From contig CP126205.1 of assembly GCA_030272155.1 (NCBI GenBank), positions 2,592,501 through 2,656,500 on the forward strand: DNA of 64,000 nt, written 5' to 3'. Under the pieces are notes generated by a model, which worked only from the letters and a program-made list of their open reading frames with translations, was not told where the DNA came from and ran no database searches. The stretch comes from Tetradesmus obliquus (Eukaryota > Chlorophyta > Chlorophyceae > Sphaeropleales > Scenedesmaceae). Made by a program: the position numbers and the translations under genes. Below, piece after piece: positions 21,565 through 33,892 of the stretch; the first letter of the stretch is position 1, and the number at the start of each line of letters is the position of its first letter.

Positions 21565-23731
21565 ATGGACAAGTTTCAGCAGATCGGGCAGCTGTGCCTG
21601 CCTCTCCTGACGCCTGAAGACACGTGCAAACTGAGATGCACATCCCCTGAGCTGCAACACATGAGGCTGTCCTGGCACGACAACTTCATTGACTTCAACC
21701 TGGACGGGTCGGTATCCGGTTCCGCCTGGCTGCACAAAAACATCGTTTCCATGCAGTCGCTCAGCCTCACAACAAGCTTCAACATGCCGCGGGAGGTGCT
21801 GGCAGACGTCATGAAGGGTGGTAAGTGAGCAGCAGCAACGGCAGCAGCCTGAGCAAGTAAACATACAACGCCCATAGTACTACTGTACTACACCATCAAA
21901 CTATTGGCAATGATTGAAGTATAGCAAAACGAGGTAGAACTTCCAGCTCATGCGCTGCTGCTGGTTGGGGATGGAGCAGATGAGCAGTTGTAGGTGCTCA
22001 CATGCCGCTCAGTGAGATGGCCCCCCACCATGACGCTTGTGTGCTGCCACCATCCTAGTTCAAGTGTTTATCTGTGTCTCAGCACAGCAGTTGCTGCCTG
22101 TGCTGATGTTCACCAACGGCTTTTACTTCCCTGCAGGAACCTGACCTACCTACGCATCAGCAGCAAGCACATCGCAGTGCTGCCACCCCTGCCGCCACAG
22201 CTGAAGGACCTGCACCTGAAAGGCTGCAGCAAGCTGCGCTCCCTGCCAGCGCTGCCCGCATCACTGCGCACGCTGATCAGTGAAGACTGCAGTGCGCTGA
22301 AGGTACCCAGCAGCTTCAACGCCAGTGCTGTCACAGTGTTCCACTGCATCAACTGCCCTCAGATCAAAAGTCTTCCAAAGCTGCCGCTGAGCTTGACTGA
22401 GCTGAAAGTGAACTCACGTACACTCAGCTTTCATGGAAGCTTCCAGCTGCTGCCACTGCCTGGCCAGCAGCCGGCACTGCCTGAAGGACTCACAAGCCTG
22501 GACATGAGCGGCTGCATCATGCTGGCAGAGGTGCGCACAAGCTGCTGGACAATTTCCATGTACCTTATTAAAGAGTACCCAGCTAGTCCTTTTGTCTATC
22601 GGGCCAAGACTACAGTCTTGCCAACAGCTGTACAACATAGGTGACCATGCAACTATGGTAACGTTGAAACTCAATTATTTGATGCCAGCATGTTCCCTGT
22701 GTGCTGGTGGTTTGCTGACCAAGTATTCTACTGGCTGCTCTTCTGCTCTGCTTCATCTGCGCTGTTGTTTATCTTGCAGCTGCCACGGCTGCCAGCGTCA
22801 CTGAGGCGGCTGAACTGCTCATCCTGCAAGGCACTGCGGGAGCTGCCGCAGCTGGCGCACACAGGCATCACTCAGCTGGACTGCAATGGCTGCAAGCTGC
22901 TGGAGCAGCTGCCAGACATGCCAGCTGCCTGCAGGCAGCCTTCAACGCCTAGTGGCAAACCACCTGCCACGCCTGACCAGGCTACCGGGGCTGCCTATGC
23001 ATGCTTTCAAGTACTTAAACATCAAAAACATTGCCGTCAGCGAACTACCTGGCCTGCCGCACCTTCACACGCTGCGGTGTGGCCGGACGCCCATTCAGCA
23101 GCTGCCAGAGCAGCTGCCTGCTGGCCTCGAGTGGCTGGAGTGCAGGGGATGCAGCGCCCTGCAGCACCTGCCAGAGCAGCTGCCTGCTGGCCTCACACAC
23201 CTGGACTGCAGTTGGTGCAGCGCCCTGCAGCAGCTGCCAGAGCAGCTGCCTGCTGGCCTCACCATGCTGGACTGCCATGGGTGCAGCGCCCTGCAGCACC
23301 TGCCAGAGCAGCTGCCTGCTGGCCTCACACACCTGAACTTCTTTACATGCAGTGCCCTGCAGCAGCTGCCTGCGCAGCTGCCTGCTGGCCTCACACACCT
23401 GGACTGCAGTTGGTGCAGCGCCCTGCAGCAGCTGCCTGCGCAGCTGCCTGCTGGCCTCAGACACCTGGACTGCAGTTGGTGCAGCGCCCTGCAGCAGCTG
23501 CCTGCGCACCTTCCGCCTGAGCTTGAGCGGCTTTGCGCTAGCAAGTGCGAAGCTCTTAGGCGACTGCCAGAGCTGCCGCCCACTCTGGCGCATTTGGGAT
23601 GTGATAACTGCAGCCGCCTTGAAGAGCTTCCGGACTTGTCCAAGTGTCAGCTGCAGGGTGACGTGTCGCTGAGGGGTTGTGTGGCACTGAAGGCGTTCCG
23701 TGTGAGCGGCTGCATTCTGCAGCTGGAATGA
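21565..23731 (+). pseudogene. F-box-like/leucine-rich repeat protein, paralogue A (frameshifted)
   Basis: Exons: 21565-21824, 22137-22530 and 22780-23731. Exon 1 is the F-box-like head (MDKFQQIGQLCLPLLTPEDT, then CTSPELQHMRLSW). Exons 2 and 3 hold LP-rich repeats of about 20-22 residues (QLPAGLTHLDCSWCSALQQ), at least six of them almost identical. Relative to paralogues B and C, exon 3 carries a 10-base insertion (about 22925-22934), CTGCCTGCAG, after PDMPA; the frame shifts by one, and the repeat block is read in the other frame from there to the stop at 23729-23731. The insertion itself looks like a 3' splice site, but no donor is visible in front of it. Either the gene is broken, or the reading is rescued by unusual splicing, or it is an assembly error. 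TGTAA at 23,781 follows. Confidence 0.7.
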
Positions 23732-24885
23732 TGAGAGCTTGACCGAGGCCGCATTGCTGTGTCGGTGCTGCAGCATGCCTTGTAAGGTTAGGAGGTGTGG
23801 TGTAGGACTGTGGGGCGGAATAATCTGTTGCTTTTGAGGGTTTGAGTTCTTTGCACAGTACAGATGTCAGCAAGTAAGGTCGTGACTCTGCGTGCTGGTC
23901 ACAGAGGTCACAGAGTTTTGCTGGGGTGCGATGCCACGACACTGTCGTAGCTAGGCTGCGGGATCCTCCTGCTCTCTGTCATGTAGTTTATATTGTCAAA
24001 ACCTGCTAGAGCATGCTGGATTGCTGGTGCAATGCAGCGTCAGCAGCGAAAGCAAACACGACATACTTGCATGGGCGGTTGTTTTGTTCAGGCTTTCAAT
24101 GAAAGACTGGGTACTTCTGTCATCACTTTTATAAGCGGAGTAGCGGGTCGCAGCCTGAGGCAGCAAGCGCCTTGTGCTTGAGGCAGGTTTCAACTATGAA
24201 GACGTGTTTAGTGCAGCGGCAGTACTATGCTGTACTGTGCTTTTGCCAGTATCGCTGCACATTCTGCACTGCTTTTTTGAATATATTTTGGCATAGCTGT
24301 GCTTCTGCCACAGCCATAAAGAGTGGCGCCTGTCAGAATCGTGCAGGTCTGTAGCCATTGCATGTGCCTGGCGCGTTCTGACAGTTGATGCTAGCGGTGC
24401 TGATATGAAGGAAGGCGGTTGCATGTGTATCGCAGCACCAGACAAGACGGTGTACATCACAATGGGATGCTCAGTATGTTGTGCCTGCTGGTTGATTTGA
24501 TTACTTTTGCTGCTGGGGGGTACTGCTGCTGCCTCATATGTAAAGCAGGGGGTGCAGCCGCAATCTAGCTGGGTCTGCATGTTGAACTGAAAGGAAGTTT
24601 TTGGCCCAACGACACGGTGTCTCCACTGTGGGGTGCTTGCTTGTCAGTCCTGGCAGATGACCAGCGGGGGGTCCAAGGTGACAGGGTGAAGCTAGCTATT
24701 ACCAGCTCATACCACGGTCTCTGTTACACGACGGGAACACAGCCCAATGGTACCAATGTAGCCCGAAAAAGGCGCAAGGGGCTAGATGGTAACTGCTGAC
24801 AACAGTCGTGCAGGCACCGCTGGTTGCTGGTAGCGGCAGCGGCGGTTGCGGAATCGCCTCTTCCTGTCAACAGCTGCCGGTGCAG
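23732..24885. other. Intergenic stretch between convergent genes
   Basis: It holds the 3' ends of LRR gene A (plus) and the pseudouridine synthase (minus). No exon recognised; triplet tracts are nearly absent here. Confidence 0.45.
23781..23785 (+). terminator. TGTAA poly(A) signal of LRR gene A
   Basis: TGTAA lies 50 bases after the stop codon. Confidence 0.45.
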
Positions 24886-26036
24886 TTATTCCAGAGCGGT
24901 CCCTTCTGCGCCTTCCTGCTGCTGCTCTCTTTCAGCTATTGCCTGCAGCTTCTTCCAGCGGTTGTTCTGCTGCTCCCGCAGCGTGGAGAAGCGCTGCGGC
25001 TCGCGTATGCTCGTGTGCAGGAACTGCTGCGTGGCTGGGTGGGTGAACCACACCTCTAGGGACTCTGCAGCATGACAGACATGACAGACTTGATGCTGTC
25101 AGAGTTTTTTTTGGTGGAAAATAGCAAGCAGCAGCAGTGTTTCTTCGCCACCAAGCAGCATGTTGGTTGGTGTGCAGCATGCAACCGTGCCGAGCAAGCA
25201 ATATACGCGGTGTCGCCACCCCTACCTAGATAGATGCCCTGGTTGCCGATGTGCTCCTCCTTGCTCAGCGCATACCTGCAGCAAAGTGGTTCAAACACAG
25301 GCAGCAGACAACATTGTCAGTTTCATGTTGGCAGTCAGTGTAGCAACCATAAGGCGTTACTGGCGTGCGTGCAAGCAGCAACTGGTGTGTGAATTGTACA
25401 CTGCGTCCCCCTTGCCGTGCTTGTCAATGGGGTAGCCCAGAGCCGCCTTGTTTTACAGCACAGCCCACCGCCCTGCACGAACAGCATGAACTCCCTGTTC
25501 ACAACAAACCTCACACCACCTGGTGTGTGAACTTCACACTGTCACTCACTTACCGTCTCCGACAATGGCTTAGCCCAGAGCCGCCATGTTCTAGAGCACG
25601 GCCCACCGCCCTGCATCCCCACCTTGAACTTCCCACTTCACACCAAACTTCACACCAACGGGTGCATGAACTTCACACTGTCACTCACTTGTCGTCTCCA
25701 ACGGTGGGGTAGCCCACAGCCGCCATGTGCTGCCGCAGCTGGTGCTTACTTGCATCCCCACCACGAACTTCCCACTTCACACAAAACTTCACACCAACAG
25801 AAGCTTGAACTTCACACCGTCACTCACTTGCCGTCTCCTACAATGGGGTAGCCCAGAGCCGCCATGTGCTGCCGCAGCTGGTGCTTCCTGCCTGTTACTG
25901 GGCTCAGCGCAACTGTCGTCATCCAGCCGCCAAACCGCGGGCAGCGGCTGTACCCTAAAACCTGCAGCAGTGTGTAACAGGGCTTGCCCTCCAGTGGCAG
26001 GTCAACCACATAAACCCCAGGGCTTAGCGATGTCAA

Positions 26037-26073
<37 letters not shown>

Positions 26074-27553
26074 TTGCTGGCAGGGTCTGTTGTGCCGGCT
26101 GCTGCTGCTGCTGCTGGTGGTGCTTCCAAGCTTGCGTCTCCTAGGTCTGCTGCTGTGACAGTAAAAGGAGCCTGTCCTCGCAGCTGTAGCTGCAGTAAGT
26201 CCTCCAAGCACAGCTGCTGCTGCTGAGGCTCCTGCTCTTCTGCGTCGCTTGTACTGCTGCCTGGCTCATCATCGTCATCATCTGTGATGTCACTGCTGCT
26301 GCTGCCAGGGCCCCGCTGCTGCCATGCCTGCAGCCGCGCTGCATCTACTGCTGCTGTGTCGGGCTCAAGTCGGCCGCTGAGCAGGGCATGGTATACCTGC
26401 AGAAGCAACATGTACAGCTATAAGAATCCCACAAGAACAGTACATACATCGAAGCAAGTAAGCCCGCGCATTCTGCATGAAAGCATCAATAAAGGCATGC
26501 AGCATGCGGCACTTGCTGCCCTTGGCGCCTGCAGGTCACGCAGCTGTGCACCAGTTGTGTCTCAGCACACTACCAACCCCTTCCAAATACAACACCCCAC
26601 TGTACTTGATATAACATTCGTTTCAAAACCATGATCCAAACACAGCTGAGTCACCTTGTGCACGCGCCGCTCCTCAAACTCAGTGCTGAGGGCTGTAGCA
26701 GCAGCAGCAGTCTTAGCCACCACCAGCAGACCACCCACAGCAGCATCCAGCCTGTGCACCGGCTTCGGCAGTGACACCCTACCCAACTAGCCACTGGCAG
26801 CTCAGTGCATGTTCCCCTACAATACCCTGCCTCCTGCTTGATACCGCTCTATTGTACATGTTACATCAGTCTTTTCATACGCTCCCAACAACAGCTGGCC
26901 ATTCACCTTGTGCACGCGCCGCTCCTCAAATTCAGTGCTTAGGGCTGTAGCAGCAGCAGCAGTCTTAGCCACCACCAGAAGACCCCCAACAGCAGCATCC
27001 AGCCTGTGTACTGGCTTGGGCTCAGGCAGTGCTAACCTGCAGCCAGCCACTGGCGGCTCCGTGCATTTTAACATCCCCACAAAACCCCACCACCTGCTTC
27101 ATAACACCCTATTGTGCACGTTACAACACTCATCTCAAATACTGAGTAACAGCAACTAAATTTCACCTTGTGCACGCGCCGCTCCTCAAACTCAGTGCTG
27201 AGGGCTGTAGCAGCAGCAGCAGTCTTAGCCACCACCAGAAGACCACCAACAGCAGCATCCAGCCGGTGGACCGGCTTGGGCTCAGGCAGGGCATCCGGAC
27301 TGGGGCTGGGTTGCAGCGCGCCAGCTCGTAGCGCGCCGGTTACGGTGCGGCGTGGATCGCCGCCGTACATTTTGACACCCCTGTGGCAATTGCAGTTCGG
27401 CAGCATCAGCAGCAGCAGCAGCATGCCAGCAGAAGTGGAAGGCAGGCCATCAGGGCTGGGGCTGGGTTGCAGCGCGCCGGCGCGCAGCGCGCCGGTCACG
27501 GTGCGGCGTGGATCACCACCATACATCTTGACGCCCCTGCAGGGATCAGGGTT

Positions 27554-27595
<42 letters not shown>

Positions 27596-28485
27596 GCCAG
27601 CAGAAGTGGAAGGCAGGGCATCAGGGCCGGGGCTGGGGTTCAGTGCGCCGGCGCGCAGAGCGAGCTGGTCACGATGCGGTGCGGGTCACCGCCATACATC
27701 TTGACACCCCTGCAGGGGATTAGGGTTTGGCAGCAGCAGCGTGTGAGTGGGCAGCGGAGTCAGGCAGGGCATCAGGGCTGGGGCTGGGCTGTAAAGCGCC
27801 GGCACGCAGCGCGCCGGTGACGGTGCGGCGTGGATCGCTGCCGTACATCTTGACGCCCCTGTGGGGATTACAATTCGGCAGCAGCAGCAGCGTGTGCGTT
27901 GGCAGCAGTGTCAGGCAGAGCATCAGGGCTGGTCACGGTGCGGCGCGGGTCACCGCCATACATCTTGACACCCCTATTGTGGGATGGATGGGCAGGAGGA
28001 GTGAGGATTTGAGAGGGGTATGTCGGGTACATGCAAACATTGCTGGTGCAGGGTATGGCTGAAGCCGCTGCAGCATTTCACAAGGGTGCTGCAGCACTTC
28101 ACTCGTATCTTTGCACTGAAAACCTCACTGCATCACAACTCACCAGGGCTTGTGCACCACTGCTAGGTACTCATCCTCGTATGCAACCTGCACAGCAGCA
28201 GCAGCAGCAGCAGCAGCAGCACATCAGCAGTGGCGGCAGCACTGGCAAGGTGGCATTGCACCCCTAGGGCCTCTTTATGCATCCCCTGTCTGCATGTGAG
28301 TGGGCTTGAATGCATTTGTTGATCCACCTAAACAGCCCAACCACACACTGCACTCAACACAGCATTCCTTTTTCATCTGACGCGTTTCTACCGCTGAAAC
28401 CCTGCAACCTGCGCCGCTTCACCTCCAGGCTGATCACGCGCGGGCCCTTTCTTGCCACCACTCTAAACCTGAACCTGCCGACACA

Positions 28486-28528
<43 letters not shown>

Positions 28529-28622
28529 TGCTAAAGCGCAGCACCCTACTATGCCTCACCTCTAGGCTGATCACGCGTGGCCCCTTCTTGCCACCACCTG
28601 AACCCAAAACCTGCCTAACACA

Positions 28623-28664
<42 letters not shown>

Positions 28665-28829
28665 AAACCCTGCACCCTAGCCCGCCTCACCTCTAGGCTG
28701 ATTACGCGTGGCCCCTTCTTTGCCACTGGCTGCAGCTGCTGCAGCAGCTGGCCAGGGACCACCTGCGTGTTGCCGTTGCCGATGGCGCCATCAACCAGCA
28801 CTAAGTCCTTGCGGATCACTGGTGATGTC

Positions 28830-28878
<49 letters not shown>

Positions 28879-29536
28879 GAGCATAAGAAGATAGACGAAT
28901 CAAGAGGTTGCAGCCATAGTGTAAATCAGGGAGCACAGATGGAGCTCAGAGAGATAAGGTTGGTCATACACATGTCTGTGTACGTTGATTTTGCTGTACT
29001 TGCTACAAGTGCTTGCTGAACTGCTGTGACTCTGCTGTGCCAGGCACTGTGAGAGAAGCAGGGTGACACAGCAGCAGCCCAACAAGGCCCACATGTACCT
29101 CTGCACATCTCAAGCCTGATGTCCCCTGCTTACCCCGCCTGGCTGCTGACAGCGTAGGAAAAGTTTCCGGAAACGTTGCAGACAGCACTTCTGGCAGTTT
29201 TCCTGCAGCAGCTGCTGCACCTGACAGGGCTACAGCAGTAGGGCTTGCAGCTGCTGCTGGCCTGCTACCGCTGCTGCTTTTCCTCCTGTCGCCGCCGGTA
29301 CTGCGCTTGTCGCCTGATCGTGCTGAATGTTCTTGTGAAGTTGTATCGGTTTGGCTGTGCTTATGTTCTGGATCGCTGGCGAGCTCCGGCACGGACTGGC
29401 TGCTTGTTTCGGCAGTGCAGCAAAGACGAGAACGCAAGCTACGTCGATGGCAGCAGGCGACTGCATTGGCTGTAATTTTAAAAGGAAGTGAACTATGTGT
29501 TGATTGCAGCCGTAAGAGACGGTGGCAGGCCTGCAT
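24886..29536 (-). CDS. RluA-family RNA pseudouridine synthase, probably organellar
   Basis: Seven exons give about 537 aa: 29107-29536, 28691-28818, 28144-28187, 27167-27380, 25828-26396, 25226-25275, 24886-25064. The N-terminus ([19 protein letters not shown], Arg/Ser-rich) looks like an organelle transit peptide. The RluA core is clear: [18 protein letters not shown], then the catalytic block [18 protein letters not shown] with the active-site Asp of [22 protein letters not shown], then [21 protein letters not shown] and [11 protein letters not shown]. The enzyme isomerises uridine in RNA; the target RNA is unknown. The 26,000-26,300 part inserts an acidic, Ser/Ala-rich stretch into the domain. 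All junctions fit in phase except exon 1/2, where the donor (GTGCAG) is a guess. Introns contain many echoes. Confidence 0.82.
25403..25760 (-). repeat. Three 3' echoes of pseudouridine synthase exon 5
   Basis: About 25403-25450, 25540-25600 and 25680-25755 repeat the end of exon 25828-26396 ([14 protein letters not shown], decayed) with the donor. The flanking intron text (CTTCACAC...CACTCACTT) is repeated too, at about 140-base spacing. Confidence 0.75.
26040..26072 (-). repeat. Poly-Ser AGC tract in an exon
   Basis: Sense-strand AGC triplets encode about ten serines inside the acidic/Ser-rich insertion of the pseudouridine synthase. Confidence 0.7.
26640..27020 (-). repeat. Two 3' echoes of the catalytic HRLD exon
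   Basis: About 26655-26770 and 26905-27020 repeat [20 protein letters not shown] to RRVHK with the donor. They include the catalytic motif nearly unchanged, yet lie downstream of the complete exon 27167-27380. Confidence 0.85.
27400..27978 (-). repeat. Four 5' echoes of the catalytic exon
   Basis: About 27440-27545, 27600-27715, 27765-27865 and 27925-27978 repeat an acceptor plus [16 protein letters not shown] and [15 protein letters not shown] tracts (27556-27593) sit in front of the acceptors. Copies are close to identical. Confidence 0.85.
28405..28600 (-). repeat. Two 3' echoes of pseudouridine synthase exon 2
   Basis: About 28415-28450 and 28555-28600 repeat [10 protein letters not shown] plus donor. 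CAG tracts on the sense strand (28485-28520, 28625-28662) lie behind the donors. Confidence 0.75.
28825..28873 (-). repeat. CTG tract near an acceptor
   Basis: About fourteen sense-strand CTG triplets precede the CACCAG acceptor of pseudouridine synthase exon 28691-28818. Confidence 0.75.
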
Positions 29537-30786
29537 GGTGGTGTGTACTGAGTGCTTAGGTGGACAGCAGCAGGACACCGGTAAATCGGCACCTTCTCAA
29601 TCACCCTGAACTCAAATATATAGTCAGCTGCTGTTTCAAAGTCATCAAGTTCAAGAGAAGGCCACTGTCATGCATGCTATGGTCTGCCGCGCCATAGCTG
29701 TGCTTTTGGGGGCTAGGGTTGACGTCACTTGTCACTTGAGTCACCCAGCATGGAACTGACAGCCACCACCTGACAGCAGATGCCTGGCACCCACATCTGG
29801 TTCTTGATGTTTCAGCTTGACCCAGTGCAAGGCACGAGCTGTGCTGGACAAGGTGCAGCAGCGCACACACCTGGCAGGCAGTGTAAGCTGCTGCCAGCAG
29901 GCCAGTGGCCAGTGGCCAGCAGTGGCGTACACCTCAGCTGCCGGCTGAGGCCATTGGCCTGCAGGCACCGAAACATATGTGCGTCTGACACGATCTAACA
30001 CAGAAGGCGCCATGTGGGCAATAACTGTCGTCATCTTTATGCTGGATATCAAACCACAGCAATGATGCCCACAGCAGCGTCCAACTCACTTGGCCAATGA
30101 CATGCAAATGCAGCTGCATCATCCAGCGATGAGCGTGGTTGCTGCTGCTGCTGCTGTTATCACGGCAGCAGAGGCACCACCTGTAGCAGCACAATGACAG
30201 TCGAACCAGTCAGCGGAGACAAACCAAGTCACCGACAAAAAAAGAACCACATCCGTGTGGCTGCCAGCAGGTGCCAGGCACATGCATGTTGTACAGCCTG
30301 CATGTCGGCATGCATAAGATTGGACACGCGCCACTCAGGGATGTCGCGTCAGGGATGTCGCGGCAGAACGCACAGCAGGCAGCTCTGGTAGACTACAACA
30401 CCTCAAGGTGTGGTAGCTGTAGCTACAGCAATGTAAAATATGCATGGCTGTTAGAACAGCGCAGCGCTGAAGCAGCAGCGCTCACAAACCATTAGCAGAC
30501 TGCCGACGGTTCTGCTGCAGAGCTGGTTCCAGCATCCGCACTGCACAGGCACGTCATACCCGTCACCATGCTGGCTACCTGACAAACAGCAAAACAACAT
30601 CAAACCCAGGCGCCGAGAAAACAGCAACTTCACCAAAAACTTCCTGACATGCACACGCAAATTGCCCCAACCCACACAGCTACAACGCGTGGCTTCCATG
30701 ATGCCGCGCCACAACCGCTGACTGTGCTCCAAGATATATGTGCCAGCCCCCGCGCCACCACATGCGTCTTCATCAAGCGCTCATTA
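29537..30786. other. Intergenic stretch
   Basis: It lies upstream of the pseudouridine synthase and downstream of LRR pseudogene B. No exon recognised; only short unremarkable open frames. Confidence 0.4.
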
Positions 30787-32383
30787 CTAGTGCTGTGGCG
30801 GCAGGTCCACAATGCAGCCACCTACACGCATCTCTTTCAGTGCCACACACCCCTTGAGCGACAAGTGGCCCGCCAGCTGGCACCTGGATAAGTCGGGCAG
30901 CTGTTTCAGGCTGCTGCAGCCCTCACAATTCAATGTCTTCAGAGTGCGTGATAGCCGCGGCAGCCGCCGCAGGGCGCTGCAGGACTAAATGCACAGGTGT
31001 GAGAGACCGGCCGGCAGCTGCGCAGGCAGCTGCTGCAGGGCGCTGCACCCACCACAGTCTAGAATCATGAGGCCGGCAGGCAGCTGCGCAGGCAGCTGCT
31101 GCAGCTGCACACAGCCCTTCACGCTAAGCCTATGGCAGCTCGTCAGCGTTGGCAGCTGCACAATGGGTGTTCACCACAGCTCGTCGAGGGGTGGCAGTGG
31201 GTCAGGCAGTTCGCTGATGGATGTGTCAGCGACGTACAACTGCTCCAGACCCTGTGAAGGCAGCCTTGGTAGTCTGGTCAGGCGTGGTATTGTGTGTGCC
31301 TGCAGCAGTCTCAGACTGTCTGGCATGTCTGGAAGCTCCTCCAGCAGAGAGCAGCCTTGGCAGTACAGCTCCGTGATGCTGGTGTGTGCTAGCTGCGGCA
31401 GCTGTTCCAGTGACTTGCAGCCTGAGCAACCTAGAAACCGGAGTGACGTCGGCAGCGCTGGCAGCTGCAAGGCATATGGCAGCCAAGGTGATGTGAAGCA
31501 GACAGAAAGTCAGTATATTAAATGATGAGGGAGCCCCCGACAAGATTGAGCACAATTGTGATGGGTAACCAAGCAGTCATTTTGTAGCAAAATTGCTACA
31601 AATGTGCACAAGCCTACACCAGAAATGGGTACACCACTGTTCTTGTTGCCTGATACCCGCATCGGTCCTGACATAATGCTGCAACTTGTATCACTCTTCT
31701 GGTCATTTAGTACTGCAGCGATAGCACTCGCAATTATAACAACACACACTTGCCAGAATGCTAGCGGAAGAGCCGCAGTGTGCATAATCTGGCAAATTGC
31801 AAGCAAGTGCTAGTAGCACTGTAGTAGCACGCTAGTACCTTCCAGCTGCAATGCACTTGACTTCTGGCCTGAACATCTGCACAGGCTGGGTGCGTTTTAT
31901 CGGACACGGGGCACTGTTCAGTAGACCACATAGCGCATGCTCACCAGTGTCAGTGAGACCCACCCGCGCGTGTTCAGGCGCTTGAGGCCTGCTGGCAGCG
32001 CGGGCAGCTGCTGCAGCTCGCGGCACCACGCCACCTCAAGCACCAACAAGCTTTCCGGTAGCTTTGGGAGCCTCTTGATCTTGGGGCATTTGCTGCAGCT
32101 GAGCACTGTAATAGCAGTGGTGCTGAAGCTGCGAGGCAGCGCCCTCAGGCCAGGACAGTTTGCGCAGTGCAGCTTGCGCAGGGAAGCGGGTAGCGCCGGC
32201 AGTGACCTCAGCTTGCTGCAGTCTGTTACGCGCAGCTCTGTCAGCTGGGATGGCAGGGGCGGCAGCAGTGCGATGTGCTTGCTGCTGATGTGCAGGGAGG
32301 TCAGGTTCCTGCAAAGGAAGAGCCGGTGCAAAGATCGTTGGCAAATGTCAGTAACAACACGCTTGCTCAGGCACCAGGCACCA

Positions 32384-32426
<43 letters not shown>

Positions 32427-32688
32427 ACCTGCCGCCCTCCATGGCCTCCTGCAGCGTCTCTCGGGGCAAGTTGAGGCTTGTTGTGAGGAGGAGCTTCTTC
32501 ATGGACACAATGTGCTTGTGCAGCCAGGAGGTAGCCGAGGCCGACCCGTCAAGCTCGAACTCGACGCTGTGGTCGCGCCAGGACACCCTCATGTCTCGCA
32601 TCCCCGAGCAGGTGCACCTCAGCATGCACACGTCTTCCGGCGGGAGGCGAGGCAGGCACAGCTACACGATCTGCTGAAGCTTGTCCAT
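30787..32688 (-). pseudogene. F-box-like/LRR protein, paralogue B (three premature stops)
   Basis: The three-exon structure is the same as in paralogues A and C: 32429-32688, 31945-32308, 30787-31464, with matching splice phases. The head reads MDKLQQIV then TAG (32662-32664) where A and C have CAG (Gln). In exon 3 the frame is broken by TGA at 31171-31173 (after PLDELW) and by TAG at 30985-30987, yet similarity continues in the same frame to the homologous C-terminus (LSLKGCVALKEMRVGGC) and the final stop at 30787-30789. Point nonsense mutations without frameshifts indicate recent inactivation. About 300 bp of 5' flank is also shared with paralogue C. Confidence 0.85.
32395..32424 (-). repeat. 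CAG tract directly after a donor
   Basis: On the sense strand GTGAG is followed by about ten CAG triplets at the start of intron 1 of LRR pseudogene B. LRR A and C have only short CAG runs at the same site. Confidence 0.75.
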
Positions 32689-33087
32689 GATGACTCTGGC
32701 AGGCGTGCGTGAAGTGACTGCGAGGTTGCCGCAGAAGCAGGTTGTGGAGTAATGGATCAAGCGCGTGAACGACAGAGCCAGCTAGCTCGCCAGATCTAGC
32801 TACCTACAACACGTTACATTCGCGAACTTTTGAGGAACCCTGAGATGCATCTAGTCGATATAGTCTCCAAAAGCAATAGACAAACTTGTAAACAGCAAGC
32901 GCTGCTTGGAAACCCTTGCTGCCCTGGCATGCTGCTGATGAGCGCGGTGTGGGTGTTTTCGTCTATTTTGCGCGCCCATATCGCGCGCGCGTGCGTTGTG
33001 GTAGCTATGTAGCCTGAAATGCACGCCTTTAGCCCGCCACGGGCATATAATATAAACATTGTCGCATGCGCACCCCGGGAACCACTG

Positions 33088-33170
33088 GATGCCAGACGAC
33101 GGATGACAGATGACGCATGACGGGCGACGGATGACAGACGACAAATGACAAGCGACAGATGGCAAATGCC
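33088..33170. repeat. GACGGATGACA-type minisatellite
   Basis: A run of degenerate units built from GACGG/GACAG and ATGACA/ATGACG, about 10-11 bases each. It is unrelated to the CAG repeats of the rest of the window. Confidence 0.7.
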
Positions 33171-33887
33171 GGTGGTGATAACATACGCCAAGAGTCACAT
33201 CTGGATGCTCGCCTTGTTCACACCCTGCTAGCCTAAACCTGCAACAGCAGGCCTCCGTGACGCCCCCGCTGTCTCACCATGTCACTAGTCAAACCTGGTC
33301 AAACATGTTTGACTGAGCTCACGCCATGCTGCCGCTGTCATAACGTCATCGTTATTGTTTGCTACTTGTAAAAACACGTACCAGAAACTTATTACCAGCG
33401 ACAGCACATCATCACCAGCTGCAATGATCCTCAGGCGCAGCCACCCAGCGGCAACTACAACCGTGTACTCAACAGGGTGTTGCCAGCACGCACAAGGAGG
33501 TGAACTGGCTGTGGGCATGCACTGTCAACGCACCACCCAGGTTTCTGTGGCCACAGCTATGGCAGAATACTGACATATCTAGAGCACTGAGTGCAGACAG
33601 TGAGCTGCTTTGAACAGCAGCATAGTGCCGCCGCAGCAATGCAACCTATCACTGCAACAACAGATTACCATGCACTGGCACGTCAATCCCATACCACCTG
33701 ACAATTTTCACAAACCACACAGCATGGTGCGGCATCCAACCTCGGCCCAATCAACTTGGTAAATACAATAAGATGTGCTCAAAACTGTTCAGCAATCACA
33801 CAACACCGGACTTGATGACATGCAAGCACTGCGCATGGACCCTACCAACACAGCAACAAGTGATCCCACCTGCCACCTTGATCCGAC

Positions 33888-33892
33888 TTACA
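33888..33892 (-). terminator. TGTAA poly(A) signal of LRR gene C
   Basis: TGTAA on the minus strand, 84 bases after the stop codon. Confidence 0.4.

Noticed and set aside
23031..23520. Alternative frames of the LRR block r eading Ala/Trp/Pro or Ser/Cys repeats
   Set aside because: Shadow frames of near-identical LRR units; the LRR frame matches paralogues B and C.
26655..27020. Additional pseudouridine synthase genes because HRLD occurs three times
   Set aside because: The extra HRLD blocks are 3' echoes lacking the first part of the exon; a single gene explains all flanking exons.
30787..32688. Alternative genetic code with TAG/TGA as sense
   Set aside because: All other genes end normally with TAG, TAA or TGA at family-consistent positions; simple pseudogenisation is sufficient.
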